Shown here: in pieces, positions 15,475-23,911 of the stretch | How the letters are laid out: the number at the start of each line of letters is the position of its first letter | How positions within the stretch are numbered: position 1 is the first letter of the stretch | Notes under the pieces: generated by a model | What the model saw: only the letters and a program-made list of their open reading frames with translations | Told to the model about the DNA's origin: nothing | Database searches by the model: none | NCBI GenBank assembly: GCA_040902195.1 | Contig: JBBDXS010000011.1 | Span: 96,539-160,538 of the forward strand | Source of the DNA: JBBDXS01 sp040902195 | Lineage (GTDB): Bacteria; Chloroflexota; Dehalococcoidia; DSTF01; RBG-16-68-14 | Direction of reading: 5' to 3' | DNA: 64,000 bases | Program-made: the position numbers and the translations under genes

Positions 15475-16278
15475 ATGACTGAACCTGAGCTTTCCGTACT
15501 GATTCCCGTTCTCAATTGGGAGGACACGCTCCAGGAGACGGTGCGCCGCCTGCGGGAGGATGTCGCCGGCCACGATATGGAGGTCTTGCTCATCTTCGAT
15601 GTGACCAGGCCGGAGCTACGAGGGGAGATCGACCGCGGGGCCGGCGAGCTGGCCGAACGGTACGAAACGCGCGCGCTGTTCCGCACGAACGAGCGCGGCT
15701 TCGGCTCGGCCCTCCGTTACGGCGCGTCGAACGCGACGGGGCGGGCTGTCATGCCCGTCATGGCCGACCTCTCCGATGAGCTCTCGGCGATTCCGAAGAT
15801 GCTCGCACGTATCGAAGCCGGCGCGGACGTTGTCGTGGGCGCCCGGTACGTCCCGGGTGGCAAGACCGTCGGAAGCACGCCCAAGCAGCGCACGTCGCGG
15901 GTCTATACGTGGCTGATGGCGCTGCTGACCAACGTCAAGGTCGGAGACGTCTCGAATAGCTTTAAGATGTACCGCCGAGAGGTCTGGAGCGCTGTCGAAC
16001 CTGTCGCTGATTCGTTCGACCTGTCGGTCGAGCTAGTCGTAAAGGCTGCGGAACTGGGCTACCGGATCGAGTACGTGCCGGTGACGTGGGAGAACCGCCT
16101 GGTCGGCAAGTCGACGTTCCGCGTCATGCGCGAGCTGCGCAACTATGGGCGCTGGCTGGCCTATGCGATGGTACGCATGCCCTCGCGATGGCTCATCGTG
16201 GCGGGGCTGGGGCTGCCGCTGGTCTTGCGGGCGCGCTATCGAAGGCCACTGCAACGGTCGGCGGCTGTTGGCAGTTGA
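15475..16278 (+). CDS. Family 2 glycosyltransferase (polyprenyl-phosphate sugar transferase-like)
   Basis: A 267-residue GT-A fold enzyme resembling dolichol-phosphate mannosyltransferase-type proteins. It has the SVLIPVLNWED start, the FRTNERGFGSALRYG block and VVVGARYVPGG. The usual metal DxD appears as MADLSDE. A C-terminal hydrophobic stretch may touch the membrane. It likely loads a sugar on a lipid carrier for the membrane glycosyltransferases nearby. ATG 15475 is chosen over the earlier TTG; TATAAT at 15426-15431 is a good -10. It is the first gene of the polysaccharide cluster. Confidence 0.85.
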   Translation: MTEPELSVLIPVLNWEDTLQETVRRLREDVAGHDMEVLLIFDVTRPELRGEIDRGAGELAERYETRALFRTNERGFGSALRYGASNATGRAVMPVMADLSDELSAIPKMLARIEAGADVVVGARYVPGGKTVGSTPKQRTSRVYTWLMALLTNVKVGDVSNSFKMYRREVWSAVEPVADSFDLSVELVVKAAELGYRIEYVPVTWENRLVGKSTFRVMRELRNYGRWLAYAMVRMPSRWLIVAGLGLPLVLRARYRRPLQRSAAVGS

Positions 16279-16309
16279 ATAACGTAGGCCTTAGCCGGAG
16301 GCAGACACG

Positions 16310-17617
16310 ATGACGACACCTGAACAGCTACTCGAAAAGGTGCGCGCGCGCGACTTCCAGGTCGGGATCATCGGCCTCGGCCGCGTCGGGCTGCCGCTGG
16401 GCATCGCCTTTGCGCGAAGCGGCATCCGCGTCATCGGCGTCGACCGCGATGAGCGGCTGCTGGCGAGTGTCCGCTCCGGTCAGATGCCCTTCTACGAGGA
16501 CGGTGGTGAAGCCGCGCTACCTGAGGTGATCGCGAGCGGCAAGCTCCACGCTACCGAACGCGATGAGGACCTGCGCGACGCCGACGTCATCTTCATCACC
16601 GTCGCGACAGGACTGAACAGCGAGCAACGCGTTGACTACGGTCAGCTCCACTCGGCTCTCGACCGGATCTGTCCACAACTCCGGCCCGTGCAGGTCATCG
16701 TGCTGCGCAGCACGGTCTCGCCCGGCACGCTGCAGAAGATCGTGAAGCCGTACATCGAGTCGCACACGGAGCTGGAGGTGGGGCGGGACGTCCTGCTCGC
16801 ATCGGCGCCGGAGCGGATCTCCGCCGGTCGCGCGATCGCCGAGCTGGAAACGCTGCCGGAGATCATCGGCGGCTACGATCAGATGGCCACCGATGTCACA
16901 TCGGAAGTGATGCGCACGCTGAACCCAGACAAGGTCATGCACCAGACCGATCCCGTAAGCGCCGAGCTGGCTAAGCTGTTTACGAACGTCTATCGATACG
17001 TCTCGTTTGCCGTCGCGAACGAGTTTGCCCTGCTCGCGGAGCACCACGGCCGTGATGCGCACGAGATCATCGGCATGATTAACGCCGGTTATCCGCGTGG
17101 CGGCATTCCGCTGCCGGGCCCCTGCGGTGGGCCCTGCCTCGCGAAGGACGGCTACCTCCTCGTCGAGGAGCTCAGCTTCCCGGACTTCATCCTCACCGCG
17201 TGGAAGCTGAACGAGGGTGTGCCGTCGTACATGATCGGCCGCCTGAAGGACGCCTTCGCCGCGAATGGGAAGAAGCTCGAGGGTTCGAAGGTGGGCGTGC
17301 TCGGCATGGCGTTCAAGGCTGACATCGATGACGTGCGCCACTCGCCCGCGATGCGCATGATCGAGATCCTGAAGCGCGAGGGCGCGGATGTCGTCGTGCA
17401 CGACCCGTACCACGACACGCCCGGCCTCGACGCTACCGTGGAGAACGCGGACGCTGTCGTGCTGGCGACGAACCACACCGCGTTCCTAGGGCTGAAGACC
17501 GCTATGCTGCGTGAGCAGACGAAGCCCGACTGTATCTTTGTCGACTGCTGGGGCATCTGGGACGGAGCGGATCCGGGCGCCAACGTTCTGACGTTTGGCA
17601 AGGGAAGCGATGCATGA
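16310..17617 (+). CDS. Nucleotide sugar dehydrogenase (UDP-glucose/GDP-mannose dehydrogenase family)
   Basis: Two-step NAD-dependent oxidation of a UDP- or GDP-sugar to the uronate; 435 residues. The N-terminal Rossmann motif is GIIGLGRVGLPLG, and the active-site Cys lies in CGGPCLAKDGYLL (family GGxCxxKD). The C-terminal UDP-binding domain starts at about 315 (VGVLGMAFKADIDDVR). WecC-like ManNAcA or UDP-glucose forms are both possible. The stop overlaps the next start (ATGA), so it is coupled to the epimerase. Confidence 0.88.
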   Translation: MTTPEQLLEKVRARDFQVGIIGLGRVGLPLGIAFARSGIRVIGVDRDERLLASVRSGQMPFYEDGGEAALPEVIASGKLHATERDEDLRDADVIFITVATGLNSEQRVDYGQLHSALDRICPQLRPVQVIVLRSTVSPGTLQKIVKPYIESHTELEVGRDVLLASAPERISAGRAIAELETLPEIIGGYDQMATDVTSEVMRTLNPDKVMHQTDPVSAELAKLFTNVYRYVSFAVANEFALLAEHHGRDAHEIIGMINAGYPRGGIPLPGPCGGPCLAKDGYLLVEELSFPDFILTAWKLNEGVPSYMIGRLKDAFAANGKKLEGSKVGVLGMAFKADIDDVRHSPAMRMIEILKREGADVVVHDPYHDTPGLDATVENADAVVLATNHTAFLGLKTAMLREQTKPDCIFVDCWGIWDGADPGANVLTFGKGSDA

Positions 17618-18567
17618 TCGCCGTCACCGGTGGGGAAGGGTTCATCGGCAGCGCCGTCGTACGTAAGCTGCTGGAGCGTGGCCAGGAGGTCCGCGTCGTC
17701 GATGACCTCTCGAAGGGGCAGGAGCGGAGGTCCGGCGACTACGAGTTCGTCCTAGCCGACCTGCGCGATCCGGAGCAGGCCGAACGCGCGCTGGCCGGCG
17801 CCGGCACGTGCTTTCACCTGGCCGCCAAGATTGGCGGCATCGGCTACTTCCACAAGTACCCTGCGACGATCCTGAGCGACAACGGCAGCATGCTCTCGAC
17901 TGTGTTCGAGACGGCCGCGAAGCACAAAACGAAAGTCGTCTACGTTTCCTCATCGATGGTCTACGAGCGCACGGACCAGTTCCCGTCGCCCGAAACGGCC
18001 GTCGAAACGTCGCCGCCGCCGATTACGCACTACGGCTTCTCAAAGCTGGTCGGCGAGTATTTCTGCCGCGCCTTCCACGACGAGCGCGGCGTGCCGTTTG
18101 TGATCTGCCGCCCCTTCAACGCGTACGGCGTCGGTGAGTACCCCGAGGACGAGCCGGGTATCGCGCATGTGATCCCGGACCTGATTAGGAAGGTACTGAG
18201 CGGCGATTACCCGCTCGAGATCTTCGGCAGTGGCGACCAGACGCGCTGCTTCACGTACGTCGATGACGTCGCCGACGGGATCGTCACCGCCGGACTGGAC
18301 CCGCGCGGTGAGAACGAGGCGTTTAACGTCGGCGTATCGACGCCGACGTCGGTGCGGGAGCTGTCGGAGACGATCTGGCGTCTCTGCGAACGGCCAGAGC
18401 CGCTCGAGTTCCGCCACCTGCCGTCGCTGACGCACGATATCCAGGTGCGCGTGCCGGACACCTCGAAAATCGAGCGCATGCTGGCCTGGCGTCCAAAGGT
18501 GCAGCTCGAAGAAGGGCTGCGGCGCACGATCGCGTTCCTCAAGGAATCGGCGCCAAGTCCGGCCTAG
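17614..18567 (+). CDS. NAD-dependent sugar epimerase/dehydratase
   Basis: Extended SDR, 317 residues, acting on nucleotide sugars. It has the GGEGFIGSAVV coenzyme motif, catalytic YGFSK (YxxxK) preceded by the SSSMVYE Ser strand, and RPFNAYG after it. It probably uses the uronate made by the preceding enzyme, or its parent sugar. GalE-like, decarboxylase-like and dehydratase roles cannot be separated by eye. It overlaps the upstream gene by 4 nt, and the methyltransferase starts 3 nt after its stop. Confidence 0.87.
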   Translation: MIAVTGGEGFIGSAVVRKLLERGQEVRVVDDLSKGQERRSGDYEFVLADLRDPEQAERALAGAGTCFHLAAKIGGIGYFHKYPATILSDNGSMLSTVFETAAKHKTKVVYVSSSMVYERTDQFPSPETAVETSPPPITHYGFSKLVGEYFCRAFHDERGVPFVICRPFNAYGVGEYPEDEPGIAHVIPDLIRKVLSGDYPLEIFGSGDQTRCFTYVDDVADGIVTAGLDPRGENEAFNVGVSTPTSVRELSETIWRLCERPEPLEFRHLPSLTHDIQVRVPDTSKIERMLAWRPKVQLEEGLRRTIAFLKESAPSPA

Positions 18568-18570
18568 CTT

Positions 18571-19287
18571 ATGCAACCAGCGCGACAAGACGAGGTCCAC
18601 CTGCCCGCGCTGTATCGCCGCCGCTTCGGCGCCGCGGAGCGCAAACGCAAGGACGCGCTCTGGAAGGTCCTCTGCGCCGGCTTCCTGCAGCGCTATGTAC
18701 AGGCCACCGACACCGTCATCGATTTGGGCGCCGGTTACGGGGAGTTCATCAACAACATCCGTGCCGCCAGGAAGATCGCCGTCGATCTGAACGAGGACAC
18801 CGCGGACGCCCTCGATCCTGACGTCACATTCGCGCTGAGCGCTGGCGCGCGCCTGCCGAACGTGCAGGACGGCTCAGCCGACGTCGTCTTCGCGAGCAAC
18901 TTCTTCGAGCACATGCTCTCGAAGGCCGAGCTGATGGAGACGCTGCGCGAGATCGCGCGCGTGCTGCGCACGAGTGGACGGCTGCTTGTATTGCAGCCCA
19001 ACATCAGGTTCGCGTACCGCGAGTACTGGGACTACTTCGACCACCACGTCGCGCTGAGCGACCGCAGCCTGGCTGAGGCGGTCGAGATGTCGGGCTTCCG
19101 CGTCACGGACGTCCGGCCGCGCTTCCTTCCGTACACCACGAAATCGAAGCTGCCGCAGCATCCCGCCCTGCTGCGTCTCTACCTGCGTCTGCCGCCCCTC
19201 CAGTGGCTGTTCGGCAAGCAGATGTTCCTCGCGGCGGAGCGCACATCCGAGCCTCCCGGAACGGCTCGCATCCTTCGGAGCGAGTAG
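18571..19287 (+). CDS. Class I SAM-dependent methyltransferase
   Basis: A 238-residue methyltransferase. Motif I is VIDLGAGYGEF; the acidic end of strand 2 is AVDLNED. ADVVFASNFFEHM matches the motif II/post-II region of the UbiE/Methyltransf_11 type. Position right after the sugar epimerase suggests that it methylates a glycan or a lipid-linked sugar. It ends the tight three-gene unit. Confidence 0.85.
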   Translation: MQPARQDEVHLPALYRRRFGAAERKRKDALWKVLCAGFLQRYVQATDTVIDLGAGYGEFINNIRAARKIAVDLNEDTADALDPDVTFALSAGARLPNVQDGSADVVFASNFFEHMLSKAELMETLREIARVLRTSGRLLVLQPNIRFAYREYWDYFDHHVALSDRSLAEAVEMSGFRVTDVRPRFLPYTTKSKLPQHPALLRLYLRLPPLQWLFGKQMFLAAERTSEPPGTARILRSE

Positions 19288-19319
19288 CGGAAGCAGACGC
19301 GGCTCGGCGTCGGTGACTC

Positions 19320-19339
19320 CCTACCAACGTTATGGTAGG
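19320..19339. promoter_or_regulatory. Perfect inverted repeat, possible operator
   Basis: CCTACCA-ACGTTA-TGGTAGG is a 7-bp perfect inverted repeat with a 6-nt centre, in the gap between the methyltransferase and the large membrane protein. It is placed about 130 nt before the next start. No regulator can be assigned. Confidence 0.35.
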
Positions 19340-19471
19340 ATGCGGACGAGTTCGGGGAGCTCTGCCCGTCGCGGTCCCCGCCGGGCGCTTGGAGCAATCG
19401 TGTGATCGTAACGAGGGGCCATCGCGCTGCGTTTTCTCACCTAGGGCCTCCCTCGTAGGCCCGGCCTACTC

Positions 19472-22066
19472 ATGAGCAGCGAAAAGCTCGCCACGCGACC
19501 GGCCTTGCCGCCTCGACGCTTCACGGTGCCGTCCACCTCCGAGCTGCTCGCGGAGGGACGCGGCAGGCGTGCTCTGATGGGAGCCGCCGCGCTCTTCCTG
19601 TTCCTCTTGTTCATTCTGTACGTCCGGCCCCTCGGGCTGCTGCCCGGCTATCCGGCCGTCGCGCTGGCGCTCCTCGCCTGGGGCGTCGTGCCGGGCTGGC
19701 TCGTCCAGCGCGCGCTCCTTCGCAGCGATGCGAACGTCGTCGAACGAGTGGCTGTCGCGTTCTTACTGAGCGTGGCGATCTCCGCGCCAGCAGGTATCGT
19801 CGGGCTGCGCCTCCACTGGACGGTCGAGGGCTTCGGCGTCGCGTACGCGCTACTCGCCGCGATCGCGGGCGGCGTCTCGCTGCTGTTCCCGGCCGGAGCG
19901 AACGATGACGAGGTCTCGACGCAGGCCGGGGCGCCGTCGTTCAACACGACGCCGCTGCTTGTGCTCGTCGCCGTGCCCCTCCTCGCGATCGCGACCTCGC
20001 CGTGGTGGTCCGGCAACAACATCGCGCGCGACGCGGACGACTGGGTGTACATGGCGTACGTGAACCAGTACGTTCAGCACGACCTGGATGTGACGGCTAC
20101 GGACGCCGGCCTCGGCTCGTACCAACGCATGGGCGCGAACGTCTGGGTCGTTGACGAGGCGCTCCTGGTCGATTCTGCGGACGTGGCGCCGCACGAGCTG
20201 CTGGTCTCGTTCCTGCCGCCTCTGCTCACGCTGCTCGCCGCGGCCGGGACGTTTACGCTCGCGAAGGGCGTGTTTGGCCGGACATCGGTGGCGCTGCTGG
20301 CGGTGGCGTTCATGCTCGGCTACGGCATCCTCGATCTCTCTCCGCATGAGGGGTTCGGCCGCAACCTCTTCTTACGCATCGGCGAGGACAAGATGGTGGC
20401 CTCCTTCGTGCTGTTGCCGGTCGGCATCCTGCTCGGGTGGCGTTTCATCGTGCGCCCGCGCGTCGCGGCGTGCGTCGCAGCGCTGACCGCCGGTATCGCG
20501 CTGTTCGCCGTGCATCCGCTGGGCCTGCTGTTTCTCGGCATCGCCATGGCGTCGTTCATCGTCTGTCGGACGCTCGTCGAACGCTGGCGGACGCTTGTCG
20601 AACGATCGCCGTTGACGCTCGCCGCGGGGCTGGCGCTTGCCCTGCCGCTGCTGGCGCTGGTCGGGATCGCGGCGGCGTACCTCTCCGAGCAGAGTCAGAC
20701 CGTCGTTGCTGTGTCCGAGACGCGTCTCCTGTTCCGAGAAGAGTTCCACGTGCAGGACGTCGGCCACGGGCTCTCGATCGGCAGTTACCACCTCCTGCTG
20801 CACCCGCTCGTGCTCTTCGCGCTCGCCGTAGCGCCGATCGTGTGGTTGCGCGCCAGGCGCGATGCCGGCGCGCAGCTCCTGTTCGCGATGGCCGTTGCGG
20901 TTCCAGCCCTGTTCTTCATCCCGCCGCTGACGACGGCGCTCGGCAAGTGGTTCTCCTGGAGCTCAGTGTGGCGGCTCCCGTGGATGCTGCCCACCCCGCT
21001 CATCCTTGCGCTGTTCTGCGAGCAGACAGTGGCGTGGCTCGCGCGCGATCGCTTGCGGGCGCTGGCGCTGCCGGCGACCGTCGTGGTCGTGCTCGCCGCC
21101 GCGCTCGTTGTGCAGGAGTACTATTTCGTGCGCGATGGCGGCTCGTTCTACAACCGCACCAGCTCGACGGCGCTGCTGCCCGGTATTGACAGCTCGATCA
21201 CGTTAGGCGGGCTCGACCGCGCGTTCTCGAGCGACTGGCGCCTTCCCAACCGCATCGAGCGGCTTGCGAACTATCTGGAGGAGACGGCGGCGCCCGGCTC
21301 GACAGTCATGGCCGAGGGCGACGTGAGCGTCTTCCTGCCGGGCTTGCTCGCGGACATCAACACATACGGTGGCCTGAACTCCGCGACGCAGGACGAGGTG
21401 GAAACAGCCCAGGCGTTCTATGGCGCAATGTTCGATAATGCGCGCGACGCGAAGCGTCTCGCGCTCGCCGCCGGCATCGACTACCTGGTCGTCGCGAACA
21501 ACACGCCGGCCAGCGACAAGATGCAAACGATCGAGGCGTACTACTACGACCGGCTCATCCCGCGCGTCGGCTCTCCCGAATTAGGGACGTTCGGCATCCC
21601 GAATGTGATACCAGGCTGGGCGCTCGACGCGAACAGCGAGGAACGGATTGCGGCGCGCCGCGGGTTTGTCGTTCCGGCCGACATCTCGACGGAGGACCTA
21701 TCGCTCGACTTCTCCCTCATCCTGGCGCCTCTCAAGCCCGTCGAGAAGGACGCCAACGCACGACTGGTAGTCGCGTATTTCCCGCCGCCGCCGCCAGGCG
21801 AAGAGCTCAAGATCGTGAATGTTGTGTTCGAAGCAGAGCTGGAGAAGGGCCTGGGAGTTGGAACCGTCGTGCGGGCAGACCGCTCGCCGTCAGCAACGGT
21901 CACGCCCGGAGCGGAATACGCCCTTGTCGTCGCGCGGCTAGGCGCTGCGCTGGAGGACACCTACCCAGGCGACATCGCGCTCTTCGGACTGCTCGTGCAC
22001 TACCATCCGCAATGGCTGCATGAGATAGAAGAGACGTCTTACAGGGTGCTCGACGTATCGCAATAA
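19472..22066 (+). CDS. Large polytopic membrane protein, possible GT-C-type glycosyltransferase
   Basis: An 864-residue protein with about 13 hydrophobic helices in residues 35-560 and a C-terminal soluble domain (about 560-864). An acidic ARDADDW motif in the first large outer loop resembles the Asp pair of GT-C glycosyltransferases. A FNRTSS-like loop and a conserved NTYGGLNSA segment are found in the outer domain. It probably transfers sugars from a lipid carrier in the periplasm or outer face, consistent with the GT2 gene upstream. Family membership (DUF6541-like) is a guess. Confidence 0.65.
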   Translation: MSSEKLATRPALPPRRFTVPSTSELLAEGRGRRALMGAAALFLFLLFILYVRPLGLLPGYPAVALALLAWGVVPGWLVQRALLRSDANVVERVAVAFLLSVAISAPAGIVGLRLHWTVEGFGVAYALLAAIAGGVSLLFPAGANDDEVSTQAGAPSFNTTPLLVLVAVPLLAIATSPWWSGNNIARDADDWVYMAYVNQYVQHDLDVTATDAGLGSYQRMGANVWVVDEALLVDSADVAPHELLVSFLPPLLTLLAAAGTFTLAKGVFGRTSVALLAVAFMLGYGILDLSPHEGFGRNLFLRIGEDKMVASFVLLPVGILLGWRFIVRPRVAACVAALTAGIALFAVHPLGLLFLGIAMASFIVCRTLVERWRTLVERSPLTLAAGLALALPLLALVGIAAAYLSEQSQTVVAVSETRLLFREEFHVQDVGHGLSIGSYHLLLHPLVLFALAVAPIVWLRARRDAGAQLLFAMAVAVPALFFIPPLTTALGKWFSWSSVWRLPWMLPTPLILALFCEQTVAWLARDRLRALALPATVVVVLAAALVVQEYYFVRDGGSFYNRTSSTALLPGIDSSITLGGLDRAFSSDWRLPNRIERLANYLEETAAPGSTVMAEGDVSVFLPGLLADINTYGGLNSATQDEVETAQAFYGAMFDNARDAKRLALAAGIDYLVVANNTPASDKMQTIEAYYYDRLIPRVGSPELGTFGIPNVIPGWALDANSEERIAARRGFVVPADISTEDLSLDFSLILAPLKPVEKDANARLVVAYFPPPPPGEELKIVNVVFEAELEKGLGVGTVVRADRSPSATVTPGAEYALVVARLGAALEDTYPGDIALFGLLVHYHPQWLHEIEETSYRVLDVSQ

Positions 22067-22137
22067 CAGGCCGCGCCCAGCCGGAGCATCCCCGAGTCCG
22101 TGCTGCACATGGTAAGCTGATCCGCAGCGACGGCTTT

Positions 22138-22242
22138 ATGGATTTCACGAACGCCCGCTTCTATACCATGCAGTGGATGGAGCTTGCCAAGAGTGGTTGG
22201 GCTCCTCCGGCACGAGCGGGCGTCACGCGCAACGCCAAGTAG
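22138..22242 (+). CDS. Possible 34-residue ORF
   Basis: MDFTNARFYTMQWMELAKSG begins a 34-codon frame that ends 5 nt before rmlD. The reading frame stays open upstream to before 22066. The composition looks protein-like, with aromatic residues regularly spaced. There is no convincing ribosome-binding site, and it could be the tail of a lost gene instead of a functional peptide. Confidence 0.25.
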   Translation: MDFTNARFYTMQWMELAKSGWAPPARAGVTRNAK

Positions 22243-22247
22243 CCCGC

Positions 22248-23135
22248 ATGCGCGCGCTACTCATTGGCAGCAAGGGCCAGCTGGGCAGCGACCTCCGCCG
22301 CGTCTGGAGCGGCAAACTCATCGCCCTCCCCCACGACGACATCGACGTCTGCGATCGCGATCGCGTGTCCGCCGTCGTTTCGCGCGAGCGGCCCGAGCTT
22401 GTCATCAACTGCGCCGCCTACCACCGCGTCGACGAGCTGGAATCGAACGTGCTCCGCGCGTTCGAGGTGAACGCTGTCGGCGCGAAGAACGTCGCGGACG
22501 CTGCCCGCGAGGTTGATGCTGCCGTCATGTGGATCGGCACCGACTACGTCTTCGACGGCGAGAAGGGGACTCCTTATGTCGAGACGGACCTACCGCGGCC
22601 GCTGAGCGTCTACGGCGCGTCGAAGCTCGCCGGCGAGCACCTCGTGCGGCAGAGCAATCCGAAGCACTACGTCGTGCGCAGCTCGAGCCTGTTCGGCGTG
22701 GCCGGCGCGAGCGGGAAGGGCGGCAACTTCGTCGAGACGATGATCCGCAAGGCGAAAGAAGGCGAGCCGCTCCGCGTCGTGGACGACCAGACCTCCTCGC
22801 CGACGCTGACGTTCGACCTCGCAGAGAAACTCCAGGAGCTGGCGGGGACGAATCGATACGGCCTCTACCACGTCACGAACAGCGGCCAGGTCTCCTGGTT
22901 CCACTTCGCCGCGAAGATCTTCGAGCTCTGCGGCCTCAACCCATCGATGACACCCATGTCCACCGACGAGCTTGCGGCGCCGGCCCGGCGTCCGCGCTTC
23001 TCCGTGATGGAGAACGCTGCACTGAAATCGATTGGCATCGCGCAGGCGCGTCCGTGGGAGGAAGCACTCGAGGCGTATCTACGCGAGAAGGGGCACCTGA
23101 AGCCGTCCGCCGCGCGCGCTACCCCGGAGCCTTAG
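22248..23135 (+). CDS. rfbD: dTDP-4-dehydrorhamnose reductase
   Basis: NADPH-dependent last step of dTDP-L-rhamnose synthesis, 295 residues. The coenzyme motif is GSKGQLGSD, the family block NCAAYHRVDELE is present, the active site is SVYGASKLAGE, and TDYVFDGEKGTPYVE is typical of RmlD. ATG 22248 gives the normal start; the longer frame adds 25 unrelated residues. The other rml genes are not in the window. A stand-alone RmlD-like protein can act on other sugars. Confidence 0.85.
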   Translation: MRALLIGSKGQLGSDLRRVWSGKLIALPHDDIDVCDRDRVSAVVSRERPELVINCAAYHRVDELESNVLRAFEVNAVGAKNVADAAREVDAAVMWIGTDYVFDGEKGTPYVETDLPRPLSVYGASKLAGEHLVRQSNPKHYVVRSSSLFGVAGASGKGGNFVETMIRKAKEGEPLRVVDDQTSSPTLTFDLAEKLQELAGTNRYGLYHVTNSGQVSWFHFAAKIFELCGLNPSMTPMSTDELAAPARRPRFSVMENAALKSIGIAQARPWEEALEAYLREKGHLKPSAARATPEP

Positions 23136-23179
23136 AACCTCTGAACCTCGCAACCAGAGAGATCGCGCGCCGCGTCGTT

Positions 23180-23217
23180 CAAAGGTTCCGTGGTTCCGCG
23201 GTTGTGTGGTTCCATGG
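23180..23217. repeat. GGTTCC array before thiE
   Basis: AAAGGTTCCGTGGTTCCGCG GTTGTGTGGTTCCATGG belongs to the family at 10509 and 12295. It ends 8 nt before the thiE start codon. Confidence 0.5.
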
Positions 23218-23224
23218 AGGGACG

Positions 23225-23854
23225 ATGGGTGGAGTAGTCCGCGGCCTCTACGTCATCATCGATCCGGGCGCGTGCCGCGGCCGCGACGCCGTCGAAGTTG
23301 CGCGCCTCGCGCTCGAGGGCGGCGCTTCGATGCTGCAGTGGCGAGACAAGCGGCGCGAGAAGGGCGACCAGCTTTCGCAAGCGACGGCCATCCGAGACCT
23401 CTGCGCGCGCCACGGCGCGCTCTTCATCGTGAACGACCACATCGATCTTGCACTTGCCGCCGGCGCGGATGGCGCGCACCTGGGCCAGCACGACCTGCCC
23501 GTCGCGGTTGCGCGGCGTATCGTGCCGGCGGACTTCGTCCTCGGCGTGTCGACGAATAACGCCGACGAAGCGCGCGCGGCCGAGGCGAACGGCGCGAGCT
23601 ACGTCGCCGTCGGCGCGATCTTCTCGACGGCCTCGAAGGAGCCGGAGCGTACGCGCGCGGCGAGCCCGGAGCGCCTGCGCGAGGTGAAGTCTGCCGTGCG
23701 GGTGCCCGTCGTCGCGATCGGCGGGATCGACGCCTCGAACATAGCGCAGGTCATCGCTGCCGGAGCGGACGCTGCCGCCGTGATCGGCGCCGTTTGCGGC
23801 GCCGACGACCCGCAGTCGGCCGCGGCAGAGCTAGCGAGAGCGTTCGTTACATAA
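23225..23854 (+). CDS. thiE: Thiamine-phosphate synthase
   Basis: Joins HMP-pyrophosphate and thiazole phosphate to give thiamine phosphate; 209 residues, TIM barrel. Family motifs: MLQWRDK for the usual QLR(E/D)K, FIVNDHIDLALAAGADG with HLGQHDL, GVSTNNADEA, VGAIFSTASKE for the GP(I/V)F.T.tK loop, and a C-terminal AIGGI phosphate site. ATG 23225 is preferred because upstream sequence is the repeat array. It is convergent with the TPP-controlled operon and seems to be expressed separately. Confidence 0.88.
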   Translation: MGGVVRGLYVIIDPGACRGRDAVEVARLALEGGASMLQWRDKRREKGDQLSQATAIRDLCARHGALFIVNDHIDLALAAGADGAHLGQHDLPVAVARRIVPADFVLGVSTNNADEARAAEANGASYVAVGAIFSTASKEPERTRAASPERLREVKSAVRVPVVAIGGIDASNIAQVIAAGADAAAVIGAVCGADDPQSAAAELARAFVT

Positions 23855-23911
23855 GCTGCGCCCTCACCCCGAGTTGTTCACAAGCTCGGAAGAGGGAGCT
23901 ACGCTGTCTCT

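Noticed and set aside
22529..23224. Long upstream extension of thiE
   Set aside because: It reads antisense-like Arg-rich sequence overlapping rfbD and the GGTTCC array. The ThiE start at 23225 is the family start.
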